A stretch of DNA of 64,000 nt from Jaltomata sinuosa (GCA_003996215.1 QJPP01001920.1:1-64000); one strand, 5' to 3'; shown: positions 24,601-36,200, counted from the first letter of the stretch. The notes: generated from the letters alone by a model not told the origin. Numbers and translations: made by a program.

Positions 24601-26500
24601 AAAACACTACTGCAACTCCGAACACTCTAACACCATTTGATTGTGAAATTGCCTTACGAATCTCACCTCAGGAAGAAGTCCACCATGCCACGAATATCAA
24701 GTCCAAACAACCCGAAGGCAAAGGAAAAGGAGCTTGGGGTTCAAAGTTACCATCTAGCCATAAAAATTTTTGCATATACTTTCAACTCATTCCTTTGGCT
24801 CGAATCAACTGCTCTATTGGTTCTACAAACACCAACCACTTCGAAGCATATATCATAACAAACTTCTAGTCCATACTGGCCGAGTCTAACCAACACTAGA
24901 ACCCCACATAAACAGCAACTCTGGAGGAATCAACTAAATAAGCTTTCAAATCCTTGGCAAACGAATGGCGATTACTAGTCTCTACGTATCATCAGAACTC
25001 AAAATAGCATCGCTAGTCTCAACCCGCACAAGCTGACCACATAAAGCATACACCACTGCTGAAGCTCAAACTTACGCTGCTGAGTCTGTCCAACCATGGT
25101 AGAAGGACCTCGTACTAACTAGAACACTGCTGAAATCTAGAATATCCCGCCTCTTGCAGGGGTTAGCCAAGGACTAGGTGCCCAAGGCCAATAGCCGCAT
25201 CCATAACTGAAGTAAAGAAACTAAGTTGCCCGCACCCACTACCTCCCGGCACTAGGATCCTGTAACCAAATAGAAACTTCCACAAACCATCCGATGTAAC
25301 CTGCCAAGTTATGATTCTGAACACCGACTTTCAAAACTGCCAACCAAAGCCTTGGTCGAACCTGTATGCTGCCAATGAACCCTTAAGAACCCAAGCCAAC
25401 TAGGCCTGAAATTGCAAGTTTCCAACACCGCAGTTGCTACTGAAACAAAAACCAATCGATGGAAAACCCATGGCAATGTGTAGACGGCTGAATCGAATCA
25501 CCGACACACAATCCTAAAGCAAACCTTTATCGCTACCTCAGGAAACTATAAGGACACATAAACACATACAAAGAGTATCTCCCTTCTTTTTCAACTAAAC
25601 AAAAATGCTTCCTTAGCACATACTAAACCTTACAAATCCTTTCTTGAATAAGAACTTGAAGCCATTACCTTACTACTCATAGCTACACGTCAAATTCAAT
25701 AAGGCAGGAGAAGGATGGGCCGGATGCCCAACTCACCCGAAATGCTTACAAATACAACCTAACCACGAGGTTACGATAAACACTTAGTCGGAAGTGCTTA
25801 AATTCAAGACCCAATCACGATGCCAACATCCAGAGCTCATCGAAAGAACTACGATCAAGATTCGTTCCAACTTGAGCTAGGGATACAACCAAACACCCAA
25901 CGGACCAGGAAGTGGAGGAGACTATGGGAACAACCCACATACCTGCCAAACTCCTAAACAAATCAACAAAGAGGGTCGACTCTAGACACTCGGGAGACCA
26001 AAACAATCTATGCACACTAGCATAACCAATATCTCCCAACTGAGGCAAAATCTCAACTCCGGCCAACTACCGGTAATACACCAAACCATCACACGGATCT
26101 CTAGCCACGCTAGATAACGGCCTAGGCAACAACCATCTAGGACCATTCAACAAGTGCAACTCAACCACAAGTCCAAAATCACAATGAAACAGGGATAACC
26201 CAACTAGAAACAGACTAACAAGAACTACCCACGAACTACAACTCCGGGAAAACACCTCTCAAGGCTAACTTACCCCCATCCACTACTAAAGAATAAACTA
26301 TCAATAAAACAACATATCGATACTATAATTCGAGTAGCCAAAAAACTTAACAAGTAGAAGGTAGGCATATAAGCAATTAACGACAGAAGGGATAGAGTCG
26401 CAACACGAGCGGGACTAACATAAGTCGAAGGTAGCAAAAGCCCAACCTGGAGCAGCGATATCAGGAACCTACCTCTGGCCCACCAAGAGGAGTATCAAGC
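24601..26500 (-). pseudogene. unrecognisable pol region of element C
   Basis: By position this stretch should encode protease, RT and RNase H on the minus strand. I could not pick out any catalytic motif. Open frames at 25815-26066 and 26067-26255 show no domain. The region is either deeply decayed or partly replaced. At 3.4 kb the internal part is clearly shorter than that of related elements. Confidence 0.45.
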
Positions 26501-26534
26501 TGATGGGAAATAACTCTGGACTGAGTAGTCGAAA

Positions 26535-27190
26535 CTAAAGGCCCAACCGGCTCTTGCCGGGGACAAGATCTATAAAGGTGACCAATCTCTCCACAATGAT
26601 AACAACCAGGCTGTCCGGGATACAAATCATGGGGTAATTCCTAGCAAAGTGCCCATGCTCACCACACCAAAAATAGCCTATACCAGATGAAGTCCGACAG
26701 GAAAATCTCACCTCAAACTCCAATACCGACAGACAACCCTGCTGAAGAACTAGAAGCTCAACTATAACTGAAGCACCACTCACAGAACCAGGTACTGAAA
26801 CACTCACCGGAGGGCTCAGAGTCCTAGCCACGGTGTCTTGAAGCACTGAGGTCGCTATAAATCCAATCATAGATTGGGCTGACCCCACACCCCCTATTTA
26901 GTGCGGTAAAGCCTCACTCTGGAGTCCTGGTGTTGATAGAAGCACTGAAGCAACAAGCACAGAAGCCTCGACACCAACCGCTATCGCACTCGTATGAGGC
27001 ATCTCAGAATGAATGAATAACCAAAGTCTAGAAGTCAATAGAGCCAGGAACGCACGATGAGGAGCCAAGAAGATAAAACTTTTCCTAAGAATGCGCTGTA
27101 GCCTCCCGCAGATAGGATACAGACGTCATCGTACCGATCCACGAGACTCTACTTAGACACTTGCTTCTGCACCACGACACCGGTGAACCT
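26535..27190 (-). pseudogene. gag remnant of element C with two zinc knuckles
   Basis: Read on the minus strand, one CCHC knuckle is perfect at 26604-26563 (CYHCGEIGHLYRSC). An upstream one at about 26675-26634 (YFWCGEHGHFARNY) has lost its first and last Cys to Tyr. They lie in different frames, so gag is frameshifted between them. The region between the primer site and the knuckles is too short to hold a full gag core. Two knuckles in tandem would bind RNA in an intact element. Confidence 0.75.
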
Positions 27191-27193
27191 AGA

Positions 27194-27205
27194 GCTCTGA
27201 TACCA
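27194..27205 (-). other. primer binding site of element C (minus strand)
   Basis: The reverse complement reads TGGTATCAGAGC, three bases inside the LTR end at 27209. This fixes the 5' LTR as 27209-31379 and the element's orientation as minus. Confidence 0.9.
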
Positions 27206-27208
27206 AGC

Positions 27209-30200
27209 TGTCACGACCCGATTTATCAAGTCATGATGGCACCTACAACTCCCCAGTAGGCGAACCAATTCCCGTAGCCCGGAACAGCTAGTAATGGGCT
27301 ACTACCTAACCAATATGCTTAACAAGCTGAGATAAGCAGAAGCAAAATGTAAAGATAAGACAACGCGGAAGCAATTTACCCGAATATACATCATGAAACT
27401 ACACCAACCCCAAGACTTGGTATCGACAGTACATAAGCTTCTAATAGAATACAAGTGCTAGAAGTAACAAAATGATAAGTACAACTGTCTCCGAATATAC
27501 AAAGAGTAACAGTACAAAAGATGAGATGTAGATAAGCCCCGACCATCAGGCGCTCACCCTAGTCTCGAAGATCCAAAAGTTGCACGAGTCTCCAATGCGT
27601 TCAACAACGAAAGCTTAGCTAATATCTGCACCATAAAGTGCAGAAGTATGGTATGAGCACCAAAACAACGGGTACTCAGTAGGTATCATCGGGCGACTGA
27701 GCGCATATAAGATATAAAAGCAGTAAGTAACAGATAGCAAGAAAGCAGTCACTGAAGCAATAAGCAAGGCACAAGGAGTTAGCACAGATCATCCATAACC
27801 AAGAGTTTCAAGTAACACATGCTAGCACAGAGATACAATCACACAGAATCACTGGTGAAGGAAAGAAAAATGCACCTGGAGTCCTTGTACAACAATATAA
27901 GTAAGTAGAGAGAGAGTTGAGAAAATGGCGGTATACCGATAACCTCAAGTAAAAGGAAAAGACAGAGAGCAGTCAAACATACTCAAAATGGAATCAACGA
28001 GTATAAGGAAATCATAACACCAATCCAATCACATGATAGCATAACTAGGGAATCACCTCACAAGTACAACTCTAGGATGAAATAACTAGGCCACAATGAC
28101 CGAGAGATACCACTAGACTTCCCACAAGGATAGAGCCAGAATCTCACACTCTGCTCAGAAGGCCACACAAAAGTGCCTTGATAAGATAGGACTCCAAAGC
28201 CCTCTCAATAATCAGACATCCCACAACCAAAGCCTCAACAGACTATCCATCACTAATCTTTCAAGAACCGGGTGCCAAGACAAGCTCTAAGTAAAACCAG
28301 GAGTAAATATAGTCTACCTACAGTCCCAACGGCCGCCCATACAACTGAGGAACACAATCAAGTGAAAACAAACCTTCCGGCATCCCATACTAATGAAGCG
28401 TACACTGAACACACAGCAAACAAGGGTGAAATCCAATGCATGATATGATATGATGTGAAATAGAACCTCTGTATGTACCTCCTTCGATGCCAATCAGGCC
28501 CAGCAGGCAGGTTACATAGAAGGACCCAGCCTGTATACCTCTACTCCACCGTATACCCTTCCCTCTGGCACACACAGCCCGAAGCTCCAAGCCCAGAGCG
28601 GCAAGGTCCATGGAGGTCCCCGACCTCATACTAAAACTCAGTATCAAGACATGTCATCCGGAAGCAATTCCGGGATCAAGATAGAGACCCAGTCTCGAAT
28701 ATGCATGCCCAGACCCTGTCTAGGACTAAAGTAGTAAAAAATGCCTCCAAAAACCCTTCAAGGGTGCCCGGGCATAACCAGGTCTAAAATTGTAGTAAAT
28801 CAAGTCTAGTGCTCCTCCCCGCAGAGACTAGTATCAGTAATAAAATCAAGTCTGGTGCTCTGCCTCGCAGAGACTAGTATCAGTAGTAAAATCAGTTCAA
28901 AAACATCCAAAAATCCCCTTTTCGATCATCAACAGTACCAAAAATGGGGCCCCCAGGGCTATGTAAATTTAGGAAAACTGTCGGTAGTGGCTCGTAGCCA
29001 AAACTGTAGTAAAACATACATGGGAAAACCTTTTTCATGGATGATATGCTCGCACACAAATATAAAAGTAGCCAAATGGCTCACAACAACTCCTATCAGC
29101 CCTGTACAGGCCCAACAGCTACTCAGCAGACATAACCAGCCTAAAAGGATAATCTCTATGTCCGGGACTCGCGAACATTCCCCAATAACCCACCATCTAT
29201 GTTCCAGAGTCAATACAAGGCCACACAGGACCACAAGGGTAATATACAATACTACGTGAATACTACAAACAACGCATGAAATAATGGACGAACAAGGTGG
29301 ACAAGGTCTGGTGTACCAACCTATAATAACCCAAGGATGTTAATTAATGCAGTTATAGCCTATATACGCAGAGTCTAGGTAGGAAAGCCATAACCTACCT
29401 GTCATCCGATGACTAGCTGCGGGAACGACGTCGTCCAGGCTCGAACTGCTCCAGGATGCTCTGAATCACACAAAACAAATACTTTCAACTGAAGCCCCAA
29501 AGGCGTTTCTATGAAGCCTGACCAACCAAGGTAATGGAACAATTGCTAGAATCGACAAGGCTGCAAGAACGAGCCATAGCCAATTGATAAGGTGTTAATG
29601 TCACACTCGCGACCAGCCAACTTCAAAGCATAAAAATGAGGCCAATAACAATAACAAATGGCAGCTAAATCCATCAACAATACGTTAGCCACATCTCCAA
29701 GGAGCGACGAGCTCCCGAGGCACTATTTCAAGGCGTACTTCATGTCATTCAATGCAATAACCATCGTTCGTGACTCCAATACGAGTCACACAAATCCCCA
29801 GTACCTACAACATCGTAACACCATCAACATAAAACAATAACAACCCAATTTAATATGACAAAGGGGCTGCCCGGAGCCACGGATCCAAAATACCACTTCC
29901 TGGCTTAGAAATTCATAAAACAATACTAGAACATGAAATTATGAAGGAGGGTCATAGGAGGAAGGTTAACTCGACAAAAAGCTTTGAAATACCAAGCTAA
30001 ACATGCTATTATAAGGACCCACCACGAGCTGTAACAATATACGGCAACAAAACACGACAAACATGCCGATAACAATAAGTTCTCCTCGGAATTGATTCTA
30101 AAGCTCAAATTAAGAATGAGTCGAGGATTTAGAACCCTTACCTTCCAATAATCAAATGATAATACCATAAAAATATCAGTCCCATGAACTGCCTCCTTGC

Positions 30201-31379
30201 AGTAGCAACAAACGGAGCCAAAACGACGAGAAAACTATACCACGACGATGAGCTCGCGACGTAGAGCAACTTCCGTTAAACTTCCGAATTGAAAGGATCA
30301 AGGTCCATGGATTATTTCTAAGGTTTATATCTGATTTTGTAAGGTTTTGGTCTATTTTTATGGGTTTAAAACGAAGTAGAAGCTGATTTATAAAGGCAAA
30401 CCGACTTAGGATGTGGGCCCCACCTTGACGTATCTGCTTGCGCAGTCTTACGAAAATGTGAATATCTCTCTATTCTGAAGTTGTATGGATGAACGGTTTA
30501 GTGCGTTGGATACTAGACTCGTAGACCTTCGATTTGGTATATTGGGGCCCACTAACTCTTTATAGATAGGGAGAAACACCCCAAGATATTTAACCCGAAT
30601 TTGAAGAGAATTCCTTAAAGAAATTTACAATAACTTTTTCCGACTTTTGTTTCGCAGCTTGCTTGACTTCAAAACTTATCATACGACCATTTTGCGATTA
30701 TAATACCTCATAACACATCCTTCTTAGTATATTAGACACTATTAGTCTTACCCCAAAGGCACGGGTTACTTTAAACCTTCCAAACGGGCGAGGTGTTACA
30801 CGAGACATTTCTTTAACTCGAACTTTCGAGTAAGGGATTCCTTTGACCTAGAACCTTGGTTTAATTCTTTGATATTACCAAGAATGTTGTCGGAAGTCAA
30901 CGATTTCAAAAGTTGAAGCTCTAAAACGAGGAACGGCCATAAACACCAAACAAACGGCCCGGGCACCGAACTACCGGTCCCGACAAGCCATAAATGACTT
31001 GGGCCGCTACAAGTAAGCTCTAGTGGTACAAGGGACTTGACACTTGGACACCGGGAAGCTTGCCCCAGGGTCCTTCGTTTGGAACTGCCCTTTTCCTTTC
31101 CAAAGTGGAATTCCTCCTTGCTTTCCCCTTTGACCTGTGCCAAACTCCACTTTTGCTGTTGCCAGGTGGAATGATTCATTCAACCTCTGATTTATTAGAT
31201 AATCGAAAACAGAGGATCTTGAATACTATTCGAAATTCAGAAGAACTACGTGGAGGGGCTATTGAACAACTCGAAAAAGCTCGTTCTCGCTTACGGAAAG
31301 TAGAAACCGAAGCCGAGCAGTTTCGAGTGAATGGATACTCCGAGGCGAAAACGTGTAAATGACCGGAAGGGTCATTACA
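27209..31379 (-). repeat. 5' LTR of element C (minus-strand sense), 4.17 kb with organelle insert
   Basis: It matches 19905-23772 along its length. The 0.3-kb length difference is almost entirely an extra segment at about 31032-31343 that holds a plastid atpF fragment. The two LTRs differ by scattered substitutions and small gaps, so C is not brand new. The outer end GTCATTACA is intact and abuts the target duplication. Confidence 0.88.
31032..31343 (+). pseudogene. atpF: organelle-derived insert with a plastid atpF exon fragment
   Basis: About 312 bp are present in this LTR of C but absent from its partner, where tacaagaaaggcg runs through. The segment from about 31188 to 31344 translates as DLLDNRKQRILNTIRNSEEL, then GAIEQLEKAR and FRVNGYSE. 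I recognise this as ATP synthase CF0 subunit I (AtpF), the start of exon 2. It is in frame and looks very well conserved, so the transfer is probably recent. The first about 155 bp (31032-31187) are GC-richer than the surroundings and not plastid atpF. I do not recognise them; a mitochondrial origin is possible. The fragment lacks exon 1 and the C-terminal half and cannot be functional. Confidence 0.85.
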
Positions 31380-31810
31380 ACTTAATACTTTTAAATTATG
31401 ATTATTTTTATTATGACTTATTAATATGCAATATTTATTCCATGCGATTTCATTATTTTTTTTGGTTGAATATTTTATTGTCATCACTCACTTCATAAAT
31501 TTCAAATAAAATGAATATATTTTGTGTTGTTTTTTTAAGAAATACCTTATATAATTATTTTTTGCTCGGACTAAAGAAATATTTGAAACACAAGTTAATT
31601 ATATATTTGTATGAAGACTTTATCAGAAAAAACTTGAAAAAACCCGAAAAACCCGAGGAAATCAAAAAAACTCGAAAAAACCCGAGGTTGGGAAACTCGA
31701 CTTTTATTGGTTTGGTTTGGTTTATAAATTTAAAAATCCGACACTAATAGTTCGATTTGGTATTTAAAAAATACGAACCAACCCGGTTCATGTATACTCC
31801 TACATATTGC

Positions 31811-32284
31811 TTTATTTCTATTCCAGGCCCAAAAAATTAATCCAAATTCAAACTCAAGTCTCTAACGAAAAAACTATAATTTTCTTTGAATATCAGATTA
31901 CCCATAAGGTAAGGAACTCAAATTTAAAATTTTATTAAAAATGAAGTTCAAATCGATCCTCGTATCATCAAAATATAATTCTTTAACTTTATCAAGAATA
32001 TATATTAACTTTTGTTTGGGTACAATCCATATATTAACATAGTAGGCTTTTTAATGACATATCATAACAATTTTTAAATGCTAGGACCAATATGGAAAAG
32101 TCATTATGAAATACCCAAAATTCTTTGTATTTCCTTAAGTAGTATTTTAATTTCTTACCTTTTTTTAAATGATGAAAAGATAATAAGCACTATTCCTTTC
32201 TAGGCTAGTAATGGATGGTAACAATTTAATTAAGTATAGATTTATGTAGTATCAAAATCAAAGACACCTAATCATTTCTCACAT
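31811..32284. other. AT-rich upstream region of defensin-like gene 1
   Basis: This is single-copy-looking AT-rich DNA, nearly identical to 59068-59542 in the right copy, between the hAT target duplication and the TATA box. No transposon ends or other genes are seen. It is the likely distal promoter, and the hAT insertion sits about 0.5 kb upstream of the start codon in both copies. Confidence 0.5.
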
Positions 32285-32293
32285 TATAAATAG
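32285..32293 (+). promoter_or_regulatory. TATA box of defensin-like gene 1
   Basis: TATAAATAG lies 71 bp before the ATG, a normal distance for a plant TATA box with a short 5' leader. The identical motif is at 59543-59551 in copy 2. Confidence 0.7.
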
Positions 32294-32355
32294 CACCATC
32301 TCTTTCTCACTTGTAAGAACAAATATACACATTCTCAAAAATTTCTACCGTAGGC

Positions 32356-32920
32356 ATGGCTATCAAGAGTGTTTTAGTTCTTGTTTTCACACTACTTATA
32401 CTTTTCATAGGTATTTCAAACGTGCATTAATTTATCTTTATTATATTTGATATAATGATATGCCTTTTTTTGTCTGATTCAAGTGATATAAAAATGTATT
32501 TTTTATTTATTTATTAGATCTGACACATATTTTATTTTAAAAAAATTATTGAAAAATTATTTATATAATTCAAGCACAAGATTATGTATATTTTTAAATA
32601 GTCAGACTTAATTAAGACATTTTAAACACTAGTTAACAAAAATTAGACATGTACGTGCTCACATTATGTATATGTGTGTATTTAAATTAATAATTTATGC
32701 ACATTATTGTTATTTTGTAGGTTGCAATAACATAGCAGATGCATCATCCAATTCTGTGTGTTGCCAGGATCACCCAGAGATGAGTCCATGTATAAAGGGT
32801 ATAGATGATAATCCAGAAAAAAATGGTAAATGTTGGAAACTATGCAATCCTGCATGTGAACGAGGAGGAGTTTGCAAAACAGTTGGAAGCAAGACTTTAT
32901 GTCACTGCACATGTTCTTAG
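32356..32920 (+). CDS. defensin-like secreted cysteine-rich peptide, copy 1 (two exons)
   Basis: I predict exon 1 at 32356-32410 and exon 2 at 32721-32920, joined across an intron with GT at 32411 and AG at 32719-32720. The intron splits a Gly codon (phase 1) just after the hydrophobic core of the signal peptide, as in most plant defensin genes. The product is 84 residues. A hydrophobic signal (KSVLVLVFTLLILF) is followed by a likely cleavage after ADA at residue 26. The 58-residue mature part has 10 Cys, including C-x3-C (CWKLC), a gamma-core-like G-V-C-x8-C and C-x-C (CHC), all consistent with a CS-alpha-beta fold. The role is unknown: antimicrobial or reproductive signalling peptides are both possible. 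An AATAAA lies at 33076. Without the splice, an ATG at 32666 gives an open frame through the intron end, which I consider an artefact. Confidence 0.82.
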
Positions 32921-33220
32921 TTTAATTTCTATAAAAAAATATATATCAAAGATGGATTAAAATTTATTTATTAGAGGACATTTTTGTCTTTTTAATATGA
33001 ATTACAATGTATGTTTTAAATTTATAAAATATGTCTCTTTTTAATAAGATCAAATTTCAATGAATTTTCTTCAGAAATAAAATTAAATTTATTCTCTTTT
33101 GGGTATTTACGATAGGAGTCAGAAATCTGGTTACTAAAATCAGATCCATCTGGTCTAAAATAACTATTCAACTAAAAAAAGAGAAACAATAGTTTATTGT
33201 ATAAACTACTCTTTCTAAGT
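32921..33220. other. 3' flank of defensin-like gene 1
   Basis: AT-rich sequence matching 60280-60580. AATAAA at 33076-33081 is a candidate polyadenylation signal about 155 bases after the stop. No other gene is seen. Confidence 0.45.
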
Positions 33221-33507
33221 ATTCATTTCGTTTCAATTTATTTAGTATACTTTAACTTTGCACAAAATTTATATAAATAAATTAAAAAAATTAAAATTTA
33301 TGATCTTAAATATGCCATAAACGTTTATGTGGCTATAGGACTTTTAAAATTTGTAATCTTAAATTTGTAATGACGTTTTTATGGCTATAAAAGTTTCTCA
33401 TTAATGGTAAAATGGAAGATTATTATTTTTAAATACAAAAATATATTACCTTTTTTAGTAAGACTAATAATAAAAACGAGTTCAACAAATTTGAACAAAG
33501 AAAGTAC
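33221..33507. mobile_element. degenerate Stowaway-like MITE (left)
   Basis: The left side (attcatttcgtttcaattta) resembles the common plant 'ctccctccgtttcaattta' terminus with several changes. The right end (aacaaagaaagta) is poorly preserved. It lies immediately before a better MITE. The same pair is at 60580-60866 in the right copy. Confidence 0.45.
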
Positions 33508-33509
33508 TA

Positions 33510-33785
33510 CTCCCTCCGTTTCATATTAGTTGTTCACTTTCATCTTTATACGTTATTTAAGAAATCATAACTAAAATAGATAGTTTTACTAATTCACCCT
33601 TTATCCACTCCTTTGAAAAAAAAAACTTTTTAAAACTTATATGCTTGTTTAGGCTTTTAAAAAATATTAATTGTAGGGGTAAAATAGAAAAAATTTAATT
33701 AATTTTGTTTTGATTTTGTAAATGGACATGTAATTTTATATAACTACTTATAGTAAGATGAACAACTAATATGGGACGAAAGGAG
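33510..33785. mobile_element. Stowaway MITE (left), 276 bp
   Basis: Terminal inverted repeats CTCCCTCCGTTTCATATT and AATATGGGACGAAAGGAG are flanked by TA (33508-33509 and 33786-33787), as expected for the Tc1/mariner-type Stowaway group. It has no coding capacity. The orthologous copy at 60869-61144 has the same length, so the insertion predates the segmental duplication. Confidence 0.88.
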
Positions 33786-33797
33786 TATACTCCAAAC

Positions 33798-33843
33798 ACA
33801 ACAACAACATACCCAGTGTATTCCCACAGCGTGGGGTCTGGGG
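33798..33843 (-). mobile_element. 5'-truncated SINE fragment (TS/SolS-like tail)
   Basis: A 46-bp insertion is flanked by the 12-bp direct repeat TATACTCCAAAC (33786-33797 and 33844-33855). Read on the minus strand it ends in a (TTG)n-type tail after a 'gtgggaatacactgggtatg' block, as in Solanaceae SINEs. The right copy at 61145 has a single TATACTCCAAAC and no insert. Confidence 0.75.
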
Positions 33844-33855
33844 TATACTCCAAAC

Positions 33856-34038
33856 CTATGTTCAAAATATCTTTTGGGGACTCGTTTATGAATATGCATT
33901 TGATGAAACAAGAAACATATAATAATTGTTGGTTGTGAGTTTTGTTTTAATTTTTATTGTCATGCCAAGAAAAACTTTAATATTTAACATGTATGAAGTA
34001 GTTAATTTATTCATTCCATTTTCTTATCATGTAGGCTT
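33856..34038. other. AT-rich spacer
   Basis: Non-coding sequence between the SINE and the P repeat, shared with 61157-61339. Nothing recognisable. Confidence 0.4.
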
Positions 34039-34884
34039 TGTTGACCCCAATTTTTGCCCTCCACAGTCCTAATTATTTTTGAACTTTTATTATTTTAAAA
34101 TAATTTTGGAATAATTATTTTTTCTAAAATTAAAATTTATTTCAAAATTAATTTGAACCTAACTTCATCATTTTTAAGTAAGAATATATATTTTTTGTAT
34201 TTAATTATATCAAATTATATAAATTTTAGTTAAAGAAAATATTTTAAAAATTATTTTGAGTGAAAATCATGCTTAAATAGAAGAATACTTTATTTTTTCT
34301 CAAAATTTGTTTAAAATTGGCAATTAGTTGTGTAACTACTCTCTTGATTTGAAATAAAATTATTGTGATGTATAAAATAATAATTATTAATTGTGAAAAT
34401 TAAAAGCTCATTAATTAATTTGGAATTGGATTCATCTTTATTCAATTGACCCATTTTACCATTTCTTGAATCGATTTAACTACCATTTCTTGATTTTCAA
34501 TTGGGTTTATCAACCACTTAATCCCTTAGCCCAACTCCCAAATTAATTCCCCAAGCACAATTAAATTCTCCAAGACCCGTCCCACTCTTTATTTTTCTCA
34601 ATTAAATCTCACCTCTCAGATTATACAACACACACACACACAAAACTCCATTGTATATGTTTTCTAGGTGTTGTTTTCGTTCAAATTTTGATTCAACTTA
34701 GTATATGGGGGAATTGCTTCATAATAATAGTAATTAATTACTATATTCATGCTATTCCTCCAAACCATACAATAAAATGGCCACCGTAGATTTACTTATT
34801 AGAACTCATTTCATTTCTTGGTTGAATATAATAAGAGTAAACATGACCAAGACCAACTCACATTCATATAGGAGACTATTTTTT
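34039..34884. repeat. P repeat, AT-rich LTR-like block (left, first copy)
   Basis: It starts TGTTGACCCCAATTTTTGCC, a form often seen at LTR starts of Tat/Ogre-like elements. From about 34093 to 34640 it matches 36213-36770 and 61390-61935. After 34640 it follows its own version, different from the other two. A short CA run is at 34630-34641. No protein-coding signal is seen. Confidence 0.6.
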
Positions 34885-36200
34885 ATGGCCACCGCCGGGA
34901 CTATCCAAGTCCATGTAGGAGACTATTTTCTTTTATGGCCACCTTTTTGATATCTATAAATAGATGGAGCTCCACATCCTTCGTAACTCAAATTCATGAG
35001 ATCTTCGGAAGTGGCATTGAGCACGGTTTGCAAGCATCAAGGAGCAAGGTTTTATTTAAAAAAAATTATTTATTTTCATCACTTTTTTTCCAGCATAGTA
35101 TGTTTGTGGTAGAAAATTCATATTAAATCATAGAAACGTCAAAATCATGAACGGCTTAATTTTTCAAAAACTAGACTTTTTGATCTAAAACATATCTAAA
35201 AATTCAGAGTTAAAATCCTTCAATTTTGTTCTAGACAATTTTTGAAGTTCAGGTTTAAATTCTGTAATGTTAAAAATTTCAGATCAGAGCGGCTTTACTA
35301 AAACTTCCATGTCTTGATGTAGGAACGACAAAATCACCAGCGACTTGATTCTTCAAAAATTAGACAAAAAGGTCTACAACATATCCGAAATTCAGATTTT
35401 ATTACCTTCGGGATCGTTCCATATATTATTATGAAATCAACTTTAGATTTTGATACACCGGCAGTTTCAGATTTGTGCTGCCTCACCAAAAATATTATAT
35501 CTCAATGTGGAAGTACCGAAACAACAATTCGTTTGATTTTGCAGAAACTAGACACGTGTATTTACAAATATACAAAATTTAGAAATTAGCTCTAGATTCT
35601 GTCATGCAGAAAATTTCAGATTTGCGTGTTTGTGGCGGAAAATTCATAAATTAGAGTAGGAGTATCAAAACCATGAGCTTCTTATTCTGTTGAAAAGATA
35701 CTCCGAGAGCTACAACATATAGAAAAATCACGACCAAAGTCTTCACGGATTGATACAGATTCTTCTTCAAAGTTGGCTTAAATTCTGCCTCGTCCGTCTC
35801 TTCAATTTTGCGCACCAGCGGAAAAAAATTCATAACTCGCCACGAGATTTTTATTCCGATGGAAAGAGGACTCGAAGAGCTGATCTATGTGTGAAAATCA
35901 CGATCAAAAGCTTCACAGATTGGTAGAAATTTTTCTTCGAAGTTGGCTCAAATTTCACCTTAGACGGGTAAGATTCTTTCCTCTACTTGTGATTTCTTTG
36001 TCCTTTCTTTTCTTCTACTCTTGTAGGAAGTGTTGTTCAAAAGGATGGTTCATGGAGAAGTTAATCTTACAGCGCAAAGGTATGGATACTCGTTCCCGCC
36101 CTAAGAAAGGTAAATTTAAAGGTATTCTTATGGCGCAAAGGGATGGATGCTAGTTCTGAAAGAGTGTTTTTTTTTAGTTTTTTTTGTGCCCTAACTTTTG
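34885..36200 (+). repeat. Q block, LTR-like with TATA box (left)
   Basis: Sequence continuing from P contains TATAAATAGA at 34955-34964 followed by leader-like sequence. It then holds repeated short paragraphs built around 'gaaaattcataa', 'tcagatttgcg' and 'gttggctcaaattt', and a possible intron-like segment (GGGTAAGATT to TTGTAGGAAG, about 35966-36028). It recurs at 62316-63265 minus about 320 bp (between 'gatcta' at 35187 and 'tatctcaatg' at 35499). I interpret P plus Q as an LTR of a Tat/Ogre-like element, but its ends are not proven. Open frames here are small and have no domain. Confidence 0.5.

Larger units (their letters stand above)
19905..31379 (-). mobile_element. Ty3/Gypsy chromovirus C, minus strand, inserted in the hAT element
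   Basis: This is an 11.5-kb LTR element flanked by the 5-bp duplication ACTTA (19900-19904 and 31380-31384). The right copy has the empty site ATGACTTAATAC at about 58600. The plus-strand termini are TGTCACGACC and GGGTCATTACA. Read on the minus strand, the LTR starts TGTAATGACCC and the 3' tract ends GTAGTGGATGA, both shared with element B, so C belongs to the same broad lineage. The internal region is only 3.4 kb, with decayed gag and integrase and no clear RT. Because it is absent from the right copy, it postdates the segmental duplication or was lost there precisely. Confidence 0.9.
19401..31802. mobile_element. hAT-type non-autonomous DNA transposon (left), split by element C
   Basis: The termini are TAGGGGTGTACA at the left and the inverse TGTATACTCCTA at the right. 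They are flanked by identical 8-bp direct repeats CATATTGC at 19393-19400 and 31803-31810. An 8-bp target duplication with short inverted termini is the hallmark of the hAT superfamily. Subterminal sequence is rich in AACCAAACC/GGTTTGGTT arrays on opposite strands. No transposase is seen in the about 920 bp left after removing C, so it would depend on a partner element. The uninterrupted version is at 58104-59059. Confidence 0.85.

Noticed and set aside
32666..32920. Single-exon reading of the defensin-like gene starting at the ATG at 32666
   Set aside because: The N-terminal part is intron sequence. A far better signal peptide lies in exon 1 at 32356 with matching splice phase.
35887..36153. 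88-codon frame in Q, also at 63006-63272
   Set aside because: Basic, low-complexity product with no domain; it spans a possible intron-like segment in an LTR-like repeat.
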